Shown here one piece after another: positions 22,291 to 38,689 of a stretch of DNA of 64,000 bases. The stretch is from Mesostigma viride. Its lineage: Eukaryota > Streptophyta > Mesostigmatophyceae > Mesostigmatales > Mesostigmataceae. Location of the stretch: positions 821,248 to 885,247 of the forward strand of contig RPFO01000189.1 in the NCBI GenBank assembly GCA_009746045.1. The letters run 5' to 3'. Made by a program: the position numbers and the translations under genes. The notes beneath the pieces are model-generated. The model searched no databases. It saw only the letters and a program-made list of their open reading frames with translations, and was not told where the DNA came from. Numbering within the stretch: position 1 is the stretch's first letter; each line of letters opens with the position of its first letter.

Positions 22291-25091
22291 GGGGTCAAAC
22301 AGTTCGATATATTGAACTGTTTCCGGGAGGGGACACCCCTAAAGTGCACTTTTCTGGAAAACATACCTACGCATGAGATAAAAATCCAGTGATGATTGGG
22401 GACCATAAATATGATTTGAAAAAAAATTCCAACCACTTGTGTGGCCCGGGGTACTAGCCCCCACCACATACCGGTAATGCGCTAAAAATAGAAAAGACGC
22501 TATTTTAGTCACATTTTCCCTAGGACAATTGGCAACCATATTGGGACCAAATCATATATTTCCATGTAGTTCCCCCACTTTTGAGAAAGTCTGCCTAATT
22601 GGGACCAAGAAATACAGGAAGCAAGGATGCACACGTTATGAATAATTTTCCCGCAAAACAGGTCCTTTTTAATAAAAAAAATCAAATGGTTAACACTTCA
22701 AAAATCGCCATAATGTATCATATATTTTCAAATACTAGAGAGGGGGGGACATGCAGCCCCAAAATTTCAGGTCATTCTGACAACCACAGCTCAAGTTATT
22801 AACGTTCATAGGTTGTCACCAGTGACGAAGCGAAGGGAGGTTTTAGCCAGTACAGTATTTAACCATTAACTAACACCCTTGATACATCTAAGCCATGTGA
22901 AAACTGGCCAAACCACATGCTACCATCCTCTGCACATATGGTACCTCCTATGTTCCAGGTTTGACGACATTCTGACAAAAGCTGCCCAAGTTACAAGGCC
23001 AAGTTACAAGGCCCTTCCAAGACGGCCACCCATGTAGACGCTACAAGGAAATTACATAGAGTAACCATTCAGCCACACTAGCACCTCCTTCATCAACGAC
23101 AACTGCAAACTGACCAAAGCACACATAATTTACTCTTGCACGCTGACGGCAACGCATGCTCTGACAGTGTGGGGGGTTATTGTGACAAGAACTACTCAAG
23201 TTGATGGGTTTCCTATATGACCACCTGACAAGGCGCTAAGGACCAGTGACTCAGTAAGTTAGTAACCCCACAATGCCACTTCATATGTCATCCAATATGC
23301 ACCAAAACCACATTCCTGAGTATGTTTACAAAGTACAAAGGGGTGGCCACGCACCTCGTACGTCTTCATCGTCCCTCAAGGGCATGGCCAGCCTTGTAAA
23401 TACATGTGTATACATGTGTATGTGATATGTGCATACATAGCCTTGACGATGGTACATAACCCTAACATGCCTAAGCAGCATTTCCTATGTTTCTCCCAGG
23501 TTAGAGTGTAAGGTTGATGCCAACCAAGCCAATCAACACAACAACACCTCCTAAACTGTCCTCCCCGGCATGGATGACAAACTGGGACTACAGAAGGCAA
23601 GGAACCAAGTACCTGAACATGGTATATATCGCTTGCATGCAGTCATGCATGTCACCCATAGTTGGCTCAGCACATTGTAGTCTTGTCACATCATCATACA
23701 GTAACAAAGGAAAGCTCAAACAACCACTGGTGGCAGCTATCTACATGCAGTCACACAAATGCAATATCTCCAACATCATCATCAATACAATGTTCACTTC
23801 CATCCCTGCACGATAAAATGCAAAGAAACCATCGGCGGCCCTTCAGCGCAGTAGCACTGTGATGGCGCTGCGGCCTGCGAAGAAAGAGTGCGTCACTCTC
23901 ACACAACAAGAAGCGTCCATACGCACAACATCCTTGCCAGAACACGTTTTGCCTGCCTTATACCCTCCCGAAGAGCTATAGGCTGCGACTGAAGCGGCCC
24001 TGATCACAACATCAACGAAAACAATCTACATAAAGCTGCCAGGTATTCGACAACACAACGGCAACTAGGCGACGGCAAGCTAGCTGGCGGAAACTGCCCA
24101 AAAAGAACGCAAAAAACTTCGAACGATGAGCTCATAGAAGAAAGCACATGACATTCGCGAAGATAACATTCGCGACAAATATGTACCTTGCCCTTGTAAA
24201 TCCCTCGCCCAGGCGCGCAACAAGAGCCGTTCTTTCATGGACAGGTCAGACGAGCACTGCGCAGGTCTGAACAATTACTTACCGATAATGGCCGAAAATC
24301 TGGAAAATTTAGCACCAGCTCGGTTTAGAATTCGATGCAACCGAAATTAATGCCTGCTTATCACGGTCAGAACCCCCCCAAAACCGCGATTTTACTGCCG
24401 CTATCATGAATTCTATTTCATTCCACTCGACCCAAAAATTCAGATTACCCCCCATGCCGATGGCATAAAGAAAACAACAGCGATACTGTAAACCAGCTGA
24501 TTTCCGCCACAAACTAACATCATGTTCAAACTCATCGCCTTTAAGATTCGAGTAAAAGTTTTGCATTTCGTTGGCCCAGGTAGTTTCGCCTGAACGCAGC
24601 CGCCATGGCCACTTCCGCAGGGGGTGCGCGCACCGTGCACGTGAAATTTGTGACCTTCGGTTCTGGCGCGAATTTTTTTGCGCCAAAAAATTCGGGGGTG
24701 TCCCGTCCCCTTAATTGTTGTAATCTTTCAACACTTGGCCGTGCGGTACATACAGATGTACATAGCTATTGTTCTGTACATCTTATATCTGGTATCGAAC
24801 GTTGTTAATTGGCTAATAATCTGGTTCTGTTGTGACAGTTATTTATTTGCATTTTATTAGCATGCCCAAATGTATCTGGAATCGCATCATTGTATGCGTG
24901 CAAGCAGTTCGGTCATTTACTACATATTGTAAGAAATATTCCAAATATATGGGTATGTTATGTACATACCATTAGGGCCGTACGTTCTAATTCTGTTACA
25001 GTATGTCTCTAAGTTCTTGATTTGTTTTAATCCCCCCTTGCATCCGGCCATCCTGCTCTAATATTTGCGTGCCGTCTCTGCTTGCATGCAG

Positions 25092-25169
25092 GATGCTATC
25101 AGATCCCGGTTTGTCAGGCACCATCGACCCCGCTCTGTTTGGTGGCTATGCCCACTACTGGAGTTATCT
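25092..25169 (+). CDS. LRR gene exon 4: one LRR
   Basis: 78 bp, acceptor TTGCATGCAG, donor gtaagt. With the CT from exon 3 it reads LMLSDPGLSGTIDPALFG then GYAHYWSYL, with the LSGTI core of a plant-specific LRR. Phase 2 at both ends. Confidence 0.75.
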
Positions 25170-25221
25170 GTAAGTTTAAGCAATTGTTGAGCTTCACTCG
25201 TTTTATATACAGTACAAGAAC

Positions 25222-25246
25222 GGGGGCTTCGCCCCCGGGCCCCCGG
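25222..25246. repeat. GC-rich palindromic cluster
   Basis: GGGGGCTTCGCCCCC followed by GGGCCCCCGG forms two overlapping hairpins in AT-rich surroundings. It resembles the GC palindromes that proliferate in volvocine organelle genomes. Confidence 0.5.
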
Positions 25247-25545
25247 TAGTAACCAATATTGTGCCTCTCCGGCGTTTGTGGCCGGTCTCCGGGCGGACAC
25301 GTCACCTACTCTACAGTCTACAACCGTCTATGGAACGTGTGCACATTTAGGGCTCACTGAACGCGAGCAAATATTCCAGTCCGGGCGACCAACTTGAGTG
25401 AAAGAGTGTGAAAATGGTACGCTAGTTCCCGTCCAATTGAGAGATTCCGGAGACTTTGGCCCTTCCCATTGCGCTATTGTACGGAGATGTGCGACTGAGG
25501 CCGTCAGCATTTGTAACCGTTGGGGTAGCACAGCGAACACGCCTT

Positions 25546-25574
25546 GCACAGTGAATAAACTTTGTTCACTGTGC
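25546..25574. repeat. 10-bp hairpin between inverted/direct short repeats
   Basis: GCACAGTGAA, 9-nt loop, TTCACTGTGC. The motif CCGGGCGACCAACTT occurs on both sides (about 25381 and 25606). It could be a small foldback element. Confidence 0.4.
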
Positions 25575-25670
25575 GATGTTCAGACGGAGGAGACAACTTC
25601 CACTCCGGGCGACCAACTTTAGTGTAAATTGTCCTACTGTATAACCGATCACCCTAACACTCATCCCACC

Positions 25671-25785
25671 ATGACCAGCCACCCACCCACCCACCCTCTC
25701 CAACTGGCTGTGCTCCCAGCTACTCTGCCAGCCATTTACCAAGGCATCCACCTTTCAGCCAGCCACCGGCCATTGAACCCACCAG
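25671..25785 (-). repeat. Inverted copy of part of the 4.2-5.4-kb minisatellite
   Basis: The reverse complement matches about 4455-4570, including the non-repetitive blocks CAACTG(G/C)CTGTGCTCCCA and CCATTTACCAAGGCATCCAC. It is therefore a copied fragment and not independent simple repeat. Confidence 0.75.
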
Positions 25786-25807
25786 TGCTTCTACTAAGGG
25801 TTTTTGT

Positions 25808-25920
25808 CATTCGTCAACTTGTTGACTATTTGCCTCGGCACTTCGTCAAATGGTTGACTATTTGCCTCGGCAATTCGTCAAACTGGTTGACTATGTATTT
25901 GCCGTGGCGCTTCGTCAACC
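25808..25920 (+). repeat. Three imperfect tandem copies, about 33-40 bp
   Basis: The unit TTCGTCAA..TGGTTGACTATTTGCCTCGGCA occurs about three times with small length differences. Confidence 0.75.
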
Positions 25921-25964
25921 CTGGGGGGGGGGGAGGAAGTTTTATTTCTTCACCATTAACTTAA

Positions 25965-27663
25965 CCCCTAAATGGGCGGAAATGCTGCCGATAAATCGGC
26001 AGTAACTCACCTATTTTGTAAACCAGCCCCTGTACAACCTAGCAATATCCAATGGCTGTCCTTGGGGGGCAAGCATGTCCATGAGTTGCCCTAAGCCGTG
26101 ATATATCACAACCTCACATATATTCATCGTAGGCCATGTATAACTGCCGTCAAAGTCAGGGGGGTCAAGACGAGCGTTTTCATTTTTGGTAGAATGTGCA
26201 TTTTGAATTATGTTGTAAGAGCTAGGCACCTACCACTTCAGGGATGATAAACAATTAGTTGCTGAACAGTTTGAGCCATTGGGGTCATCATTTGGGTGGG
26301 TATACCAGCAGTTACACCCAGTACAGCCCATAGGGGTACCGTTGCTAAAAAGCAACCAAGGGGGTAGTAGTGGGCATACTACCTACTAATACCTACTAAT
26401 ATGGCCCCCAACCATGCCAAACAATACATTTCCCTTCCACAATGATGGGGAAACATAACTGCATCATCACACTGCCCTTACATGGCACCTATGTGCAGGT
26501 GCCACCTTGTCCATGCACGTAGGTAACGTGGTACGGATACCCTACGCAAGGCATGCATTCTAGGAGGCAGCCACCAACAAACTAGTGATTTTAAGCCTAT
26601 TTCAGCCTGCCCTAGCAAGGATAAACTAGGCCTAAGCTGCTATAGCTTGCCAGGTGATGGCCAGCACACCTGGTGGCACATGCTGACAATGGGAAGCTTC
26701 TACTCACCGGTTACATGCTTGATGATGCCACAGAGACCAGCCAACTGCCTCACACTCATGCAATATGTGTGTGGGAAATGTATAACAAACATATATGGAG
26801 GTATTCAAACCCATACAGCCTCTAAAACTTATCACCATCACCCTGTGGCAGGTCAACTGACTGAGGGAAGCATCTAAGAAGGGTGTTTTAGAAAGGGGCC
26901 AGGCCAGGGTCAAGAAAGAGCATGAATAATGCAAAAAGAATGTGCTACACAAGCTAGAACGTATATATAAACGTCAAACATCGATAGGAAAACGATGCTT
27001 AAGCTTTACCAGGCATGGATGGCGTTACCTTGGCCCAGGCGGTGGCCGCAAAATGGCGCATTTCGGCACACCAAAGTTGTGCAGCATGGTCGCTGGATTC
27101 GGCGATTTCTGGCCACCCTTGCACGTTAACGACTACAAATCATCATAAAAAGTACAAAGAAACCAATATGTCCTTTAAAATACGCAGGAAAGGTATTGCT
27201 GTCAACGTTTCTATCGTCCGGCCTGATCGCAGTTTTTTCCAGCAAGAACGCTGCCGACACCTATCAAATGGCATTCCCGCGAACCAAAAATTGGCCTGTA
27301 TGATCTTTAGGACGTATAAAATCAATATCCTAAGTTTGGCCAGAAAATTCGAACGCAAACGTAAATGCCATGCGTGGGCGCAAGCCGCCATGGCCAGGTC
27401 GTCGTTTTCCGGAATGCACGTTGTACGTGAAAAAGTACCCTGACCCCCTGTACTTTGACGGTCTGGAACACCTGTTAAACTTGGTCAAAATATAGCAAAC
27501 CCTAGTATCATGTTCTGGAGAAACTTAGAAACTTTCATTCTTCTCAGCTAAACGTTTCCTAATTCCCAATGGTATTCTCGCAAACTGGTCCCCCGAGTAG
27601 GTGCCGACAAATCGGCTGTAAGTCACTTTTTGGCGGAAAATCGGCAGCAAGACCATTTAGGGG
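25965..27663. mobile_element. piggyBac-like non-autonomous element, complete copy
   Basis: 1699 bp with terminal inverted repeats CCCCTAAATGG / CCATTTAGGGG, flanked on both sides by TTAA (25961-25964 and 27664-27667). TTAA duplication plus a C-run terminus is the hallmark of piggyBac. CTGCCGAT lies inside both termini. I see no DDD transposase, and the short open frames are unrelated between copies. Two partial relatives lie at 17632 and 36293. Confidence 0.85.
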
Positions 27664-27813
27664 TTAAGGTCGCTCACGCCTCACACACGCATGTAATGCA
27701 TGTGGATAAAACACAATATCACTTGGTGGTTGTTGACAACTGCATTAACTACAGAATAATGACTAGTATCCTTCACAGCTAGGCCAGAATCAAGTGTGCA
27801 CAGCACGAGGCCA

Positions 27814-30166
27814 TTAAACAACCATCACGTCCTCCTCACTGATATCAACAGGCACTACTGTCACAGTTTTGTCCGAGCTTGGCCCAGCACCCTGCGAGCT
27901 GCCCGCGACTGTCCACTTGTTGCCTGTGCCACCGCCCATCCGGCGGGGGCCAGCTGCGTTAAGCCACATCTGGTATGCCCGCCGAAAGCCGTCACGCTTG
28001 CCGAAGTCGGTGAGCGATACGCGGCCCACGTGGGTCCGCAGGCAGGCGTCCAGGTGCGTCTCCTTGAATGATGCCCGGCGCTTGTTCTTGATGTGGTTCA
28101 TGCTGCTGAAGAATGTCTCGTTGGGGACTGAGCCGACGGGCATGGATCATGATCCTGGCCAGTGTCACCCACTCCGACATTGACTCGATGCAGTCCTCGT
28201 TCTGCACTAGCTGGCACCAGTACTGGCGCCATGGTGTGAACACCATGTCGCCTTTGGCATCCTTGGTGTAACCCCAGTTTACCATGGCGGCCTTGAAGGC
28301 GCCGTACTGGCTGGCCAGCTGCACCTTGTCCACGAGTGGTGGGATGGTGAACGACTCGGTGGCGCCTGGTGGCTTGCACGTCTTCTCCTCGCAGTAATGG
28401 TCGAGGAGTGGCTGGATGGCCTTGAGGACGTCCGCCCCCTTCCGCACCTGCCCGGCCCACCACTCTGGGAAGAGTGGGTCCCATGCCTGCATGAATGGCT
28501 CGGGAGGAAAGCGCTCCTCGAACCCGTCCTTGAGAGTCTGTGCCACGGCTGCCAACTTGGACTGCATGGACTCCACCTCATGGCCCAGCTTCTGGGCATC
28601 CGACTGCATGGACAGCTGCACAGCTTGACGTGAGCGTGTCACCCTGGTCTTGCCGATGCGCTCGTTGGTGGGGCGGCCGCGAGTGTTGAACGTCACCTGG
28701 TAGGTGGTGTCTGTGTTGATTGCCACCAGCTGCACCTCCCCCTCGTCAAATTCCTCCAACTTCACCACCGCCTTCACCTGCCCCCGCCTGTAGCGCCCCC
28801 CCCCCGTTGTCGCATACCCAGGGAGAGGAAGCACGTCCTCCTCATCACTGCAAGCCTTCTCGTAGCCAGTGCCATCTACATAGCACAGCTTGGTAGGCCG
28901 GGCCGAAGGTGGCATTGGCAGAGAGGTAGAGCTCGTCAATCATGTTTGTGGTCTTCTCGACCTGCCCGGCCACATCAGCGAAGTGGCAGCTGTCCTTCTG
29001 GAACGTGAGGGACAGCAGGTCCACCTGCTGGAAGAGAGCCACCAGACCATGGGCAGCCAGGATGATCTGCACCGAGGTCAGCTTCTCGATCGTAGATGGA
29101 GGTGACAGCAGCCCTCTCGTCCGCCTTGGTCGCCGTATCCACGCGCTCCAAGTAGAAGCTGAGCAGCGCATCATACTCCTCGACCAGGCGCTCCAGGGCG
29201 CCGCAGATGGACACCCAGCGGATGTCGTGCACCGCCTTGATGTTCAGCACCTTGGTGTGCTCGTTGATGAGCTGGTGTAACTTGAAGGCACCCGTGCGCA
29301 GTGCACTTCGGCGGATGTCCCCAGCGATGGCTGACAACAGCTCGTGCAAGTACTCCACGATGGGATGGTCAAGGGAGCCCTTGTGCACCAGGCTGTTGCG
29401 GTGTGCTGGGCACCACGAAGGCATGGCGAACGGGGCAAACCAGTCGATGCACAGCTTGATGGCCCCAGCGTCTTCCCCCTGCATGCATGACGTTCGCACC
29501 GTCAGAGGCGATGCCGGTCAGCTTTCGCGCGGGTGTTGGGATGTCAAACCCGGTGACCTCCTTGGCCTTCTCCAGCAGGCCGGTGGCGATGGTGATAGCG
29601 TCCGCCTTCCTGTTGGGCAGCTCATGCAAGGCCAGGTAGCGGGTGGCTCGCTGGCCACCTTCAATAGGGTACACCATCACGGAGCACTGCTCCTTCTTGG
29701 AGATGTCACTGCTGTCATCCAGTGAGATCCCCATGAAGGGGGAGCGCTTGAGCACCTCACGCAAGTCCTCCACCTGCACCTTGTTGAGGCAGTCTGCGAA
29801 CGTCCAACCTGCACAGTCGTTGTACTTCTCGGGCAATTAGGCAACTTGCCCGTCCCACGTGGCCTGTCATTCATGAACTTGATCACCTGCACAGTTTGCT
29901 CCAACGCGACCATGGGCCGCGCGTGCAGCAGTGGAGTATGCCACAGTAAAAACATTCACCATGCGCTCCTCGTCCCGCTCTGCCTTGCTCTGGGTTGCTG
30001 CGTGAAATGCCCTGCCAGCTGTGCCGAGCATGGCAGTGGTCAGCGAGACGTCCTTCACCTTGGGTCCACCTTGCTCCTCCTTGGCTTTCTTCTCGGCGTA
30101 GGCCTTTGCCATGCGCTTGTGCGTCTTGCCATGCCTGTGCTGGTCCATCGCTTGCTTCTTGTACAG
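27814..30166 (-). pseudogene. hAT-like transposase (BED/ZMYM-type), frameshifted
   Basis: Minus strand, N to C. A zinc-finger remnant (QHRHGKTHKRM) lacks its Cys pair. Then comes the catalytic-domain start (GISLDDSSDISKKEQ, KLTGIASDGANVM), then AHRNSLV and HDIRWVSICGALERLVEEYD. The C-terminal dimerisation block is at 28140-28020 (NETFFSSMNHIKNKRRASF, THLDACLRTHV). At least four frameshifts separate these blocks. The family cuts and pastes DNA with 8-bp duplications. The N-terminus ends at 30166, where it joins a dimer-element unit without a stop. The element ends were not found. Confidence 0.75.
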
Positions 30167-30557
30167 TATGGCCGTCTCCCCATAGACCCGGGGTGCTTCG
30201 AGAAAAAACGTGGACCTAGCCCAGGCCCCGCCAGCCCGGATGCCCGAGGCCACAGCCCCAGGCACCTGGCTGAACGAGAGTCCGTTCAGCCAAGACCGCA
30301 TCCCCCCCCGAGGTTTCTATGCGTGGGGAAAAAAATTCTACATTCTGTAGCTTCTAAAATTCTAAAGGCGCTTTCCCCATCGCCGTCCCCAGCCCCAACC
30401 CCCCCCCCCTCGGCGGAGGGCAGTTGCAAAGTTTGCTGGCCAGCAGCAATTTCCGAAGAAAAAGCCTCAGGCCGCGGACCGAGACACGGGTCCGACGCCA
30501 GTGCCAGCCATCCGGCTCCAACCCGGCCGGGGTGCAAGCATCCCCAGGTACGGAGCA
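30167..30557 (-). mobile_element. Dimer-element unit, copy 3, distal part
   Basis: Matches the middle part of unit 1 (reverse of 51680-52040) and joins the hAT transposase at its left edge. The proximal part is at 34940-35643. The two halves are contiguous once the CACTA-like element at 30558-34939 is removed. Confidence 0.85.
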
Positions 30558-34939
<4,382 letters not shown>

Positions 34940-35643
34940 CACCAGCTCGCGCACTGGGCCGACCGAGCGACAAGTGAGCACCTGTCACGGCACCCGGCCC
35001 ACCAAAGACCCCAAGCTGGGGAAAAGGTGCGGACCGGAGGTAATCATTAATCTTTTCATTTAGTTAACCGGGCCAGGAGCTACGCCTGGCCGGTAAACAA
35101 CTGGAAGTCTCACCACCGTCCAAGTGGCCGGTGCAACCCGTGCTTTTGGGATTTTGCTCCGCAGCACCCATAGCTGCGGCTGCGCCCGCCGCAACGACAA
35201 CGAGCAAAGAAAGAGGCCGACAAAACCAGCCTGAGCGGCTTTTAGTTGCAAAATCTCCCTTATCCCTAGCTAACTGACGTCATTTACCCCTTATGTTCAG
35301 TGATGCTAGTAAGACGCTAACTGTACAGACCGGGGGTAGAATATCCCGAATCTGCACGGCTAGTATTAATAATGCATAGGTTGTTCTTTTCAGGGGCACT
35401 GCACCTCACGTCCCGTTCCGCTCGGGTTTAATCAACCCAAGCGCGGAACGCACATTTTATTTAATTCATTTTTCAACCATGCACTATGTATACTGCATCT
35501 ACTAATCACAAAAGCTCTAGCCAAAAAGCTACGAGAAAACACTACTGTACGAGAAAACCCTATAAGCCGCTCAATCAGCGGCCTCTTGTTCCCGCATTCA
35601 CGTATAGAAGAAACTACATGTATGTACGTTCAAAGAACCCCGA
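34940..35643 (-). mobile_element. Dimer-element unit, copy 3, proximal part (segment A)
   Basis: Minus-strand match to segment A and the start of the middle segment. It begins at 35643 (TCGGGGTTCTTTGAACG). It is more diverged than the dimers (substitutions plus a 15-bp insertion near 35615) and monomeric, so it is an older insertion. Confidence 0.85.
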
Positions 35644-36193
35644 TTCTCTTGGTGGGAAGGAACTCCAAATATGGACCAAAAACAGTAAATGTATTTTGGA
35701 ATCCCTGCGCACAACTTCTTTCACGCTCTGCCTAACGTGCTGGCTGACATGTTGTCTGGCCGCGGGGCTATATGGTGTTTGCCAAGTATTTCTGAATAAT
35801 CAATATACTGTACATGTATGTACTATGTAAGGCTGTTTTGGACTGTGCTGCATGGTCTTGCTTACTTGTCACATTGCAAAGATCGCTGTCCTCTGAATAC
35901 AGTCTGTTGATCAATTCGACACGTTTCATCATCAATCGATCAAAAAGGTGTGGCACGTTCGATTCTGCCATCCACTCCTGCTGGTCCAGTAATAATACAC
36001 TGCTACAATAATAATAATATTAATAATAGACACGCGACTGCGTCACGTGAGCAATAATATACAATATGTCAGACTATGCATGGAATAACAATAACAATGT
36101 GTGTGCTTTGGCATTGGTTTGGCTCTGACATTGGCCACATGCGGGTGGAACCTTGGACATTTGCGCAACTGGCTTGTCTTTCACGCTTTGCAG

Positions 36194-36283
36194 GCAGATA
36201 ACCAGCCCTGGCATATCAGGGTTCCTGTTCGACCCAGCCAGACCTACTCTGGGCATACCGGAATTAAGCGATCTTGAAACTCT
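36194..36283 (+). CDS. LRR gene exon 5: one LRR
   Basis: 90 bp, acceptor CTTTGCAG, donor gtgagt. With the CT from exon 4 it reads LQITSPGISGFLFD, then PARPTLGIPELSDLETL. It is longer than a standard 24-residue LRR. The TLGIPELSDLETL end matches the L..LETL part of the next repeat start. Phase 2 at both ends. Confidence 0.7.
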
Positions 36284-36292
36284 GTGAGTTAA

Positions 36293-36806
36293 CCCCTAAA
36301 TGGTCTTGCTGCCGATTTTCCGCCGAAAATCGATTTTTCTAGAGCCGATGCATCGGCCCCTTCTCGGGGGACCAAATTCCGCGAAAACTAATGAGAATTA
36401 GGAAAAGTTTAGCTGAGAAGATCGAAAGTTTATTATTTTCCTCACAGCATGATATGTACTACATAGGGTTCGCATACTTCTGACAAAGTTATAGAGGTGT
36501 TCTGGTCGGTCAAAGTACAAGGGGTCAGGGTACTTTTTCACGTACAACGTGCATTCCGGAAAACGACAACCTGGCCGTGGCGGCTTGCGCCCGCGCATGG
36601 CATTTACGTTTGCGTTTGAATTTTCTGGCCAAACTTAGGAAAGGATTTTATACGTCCTAAAGATCATACAGGCCAATTTTTGTTTCGCGGGAATGCCATT
36701 TGATAGGTGTCGGCAGCGTTCTTGCTGGAAAAAAATGCGATCACCTGGGCCGGATGATAGAAACGTTGACAGCAATACCTTTCCGGCGTACATATTTTTC
36801 AAGGAT
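36293..36806 (-). mobile_element. piggyBac-like element, copy C (one end only)
   Basis: TTAA (36289-36292) followed by CCCCTAAATGG. The sequence matches the reverse complement of the right third of the complete element (about 27150-27663). It begins 5 bp inside intron 5 and supplies part of the donor context (gtgagTTAA). The other end is missing; homology stops at the edge of the DIRS element. Confidence 0.75.
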
Positions 36807-37730
36807 CCATTTCTGGCCTTGCGTTGCTTTGCATGCATCACCACAAAACATCAAATTTATTACAATATGTGTGCTAGCTCCATTCCATCCCATGTTCCCT
36901 CCCCGCTGAGGACTTATGCTCACGTGACGCAGTCACGTGTCTATTAATTAATTAATTAATCAATTTGTGCTAGCTCTATGCTGTGGAATAAAACAGACGT
37001 GTCTACCAGATGGCAACACGGCCATCTGTATGCTAGGGTGAGCACACTATGTGAATTTGCAGGGCCAGCCCACAGCAGCTGTGTCCCTGCTCTACCCCGT
37101 TTGCCAGGGTGGGTGGGTGGGAGGCAAAAGAAACAAGTTACCTGCTTCCCTAGAATGGAAGCCCACGTTTTATAGTAACCACCTGTCCAGCCAACCCCTA
37201 TGTACCTGGGTGGCTGGGGTACTGTACAGGTGCCACCACAAAAAAGATTTTTTTTTCTAAAATTATTTTTTCATTTTGTGCTATATGTACGGCGTTGCAT
37301 TCTCCGCTCAGCAGGTTAGTCATAGATAAAATGAGCATAGCCCTGTACTGTAGCTCACCAAATCCATTTCTGGCCTTGCTTTGCTTTGCATGCATCACCA
37401 CAAAACATCAAATTTATTACAATATGTGTGCTAGCTCTATACGGTGGAATAACACAGACATGTCTACCATGCAGATGGCAACACGGCCATCTGTATGCTA
37501 GGGTGAGCACACTTTGTGAATTTGCGGGGCCAGCCCACAGCAGCTGTGCCCCTGCTCTACCCACATCTCCTTACAGATGATTTTGTACATGGCTAACAGC
37601 CGAAAATATGTTGGACATGCAAAAAAGAAAACTTAAAACTACCTAGCTATGGGGGTACTTTGTCCCAACCCAGGTTCACCCTCGGGTTAATTAAACCATT
37701 TCCCCCCTGACCTCCCACGCAAGGGTGAGG

Positions 37731-38453
37731 TCAGTTGATAGCTAAAAGACGAGAGATGAAAACGGGAAGACGTAAAAACTCGACGCCACCGAAGTGGCGC
37801 CGAAAGGCCGCTGGGTCAAAACCCAGGGCCTGAGCCCAGAGGGCGGGTGGGATGTCTCGCCCCAGGAGGCTGCGGTGGAGGCCAACGTAGCGCGTGACCG
37901 AGAGGGCCGAAGCCCACCGGCCGCGCAGCTGGATGGCCTCCGGCGACTCGCCAGCGATGGCGTCGTGCGTCGCCCCTCCATGCCGGAGGCTGTGAAAGGA
38001 AAACATCCCCGGGATGCCCATGCGGGCCTGCACAGCTTCCCACTGCTGCCTAGCCTGGCTGTACGTTAAACCCCGAAAGAGAAGTGCATCCGGGGGCTGG
38101 CCAGCCGTCAGGCGTCGCAGGAGCCACAAAGAAAGTGGATCCCGGACGAGGACGTGCTGGGCCGCCCCCTGCGCAGACTGTCTTGGGGTTGCGCAGCACA
38201 AGGGCACCGACCGTGGGCCCTGGCTCGATAAGGGGGTGGCCAGGATGAGCCACATCCCGAACCTGCAGCCCTAGCGCCTCGCTATGCGTAAATACTGCTG
38301 GAAAGCAATAATAATCAACGCACGCAAATGCACCTGTCCACGTGAAACTATGTAGCAACAGGGCAGTGAAATAGCAAAGGCGCCAGGGCATAGGCGGAGG
38401 GCTGACAGCCGGAACAAGCCGCTGCCAACCTGCTAGCAGGCGGTCCGGTAGTA
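37731..38453 (-). pseudogene. Tyrosine recombinase of the DIRS element
   Basis: Minus-strand frames show the conserved C-terminal half. FSFHSLRHGGATHDA has the H-x-x-R box, followed by LRGRWASALSVTRYVGLH with the catalytic Tyr. Upstream, HSEALGLQVRDV and GALVLRNPKT form the N-terminal core with one frameshift near 38.17 kb. It ends in TGA at 37731. In DIRS elements this enzyme inserts a circular cDNA. Its 5' end abuts a small MITE at 38454-38684. Confidence 0.75.
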
Positions 38454-38684
38454 CAGTCATTCACGCCTTAAGTTGGGTTGGCTTAAGTTGGGTTCACGCC
38501 TTAAGTTGGGTCGAATTGAATTCCGGCGTTCTAAGTTCAAAGTAGTTCAGAATACTATGTTTAAGTATCTTTAGTTCAAATTAGTAGAATTTAGTAGAGT
38601 CATTCACGCCTTAAGTTGGGTTCACGCCTTAAGTTGGGTTGACCCCTCAAAAACCACGAACCCAACTTAAGGCGTGAATGACTG
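38454..38684. mobile_element. Tc1/mariner-like MITE
   Basis: 231 bp with perfect inverted ends CAGTCATTCACGCCTTAAGT(TGGGT), flanked by TA on both sides (38452-38453, 38685-38686). TA duplication and a CAGT terminus fit Tc1/mariner. TTCACGCCTTAAGTTGGGT is also repeated inside the left and right arms. It is inserted in the DIRS element. Confidence 0.85.
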
Positions 38685-38689
38685 TACCC

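Noticed and set aside
27992-28939. A single intact 315-codon gene on the minus strand
   Set aside because: Only its middle matches hAT transposase; its start and end are other frames of the same decayed transposase.
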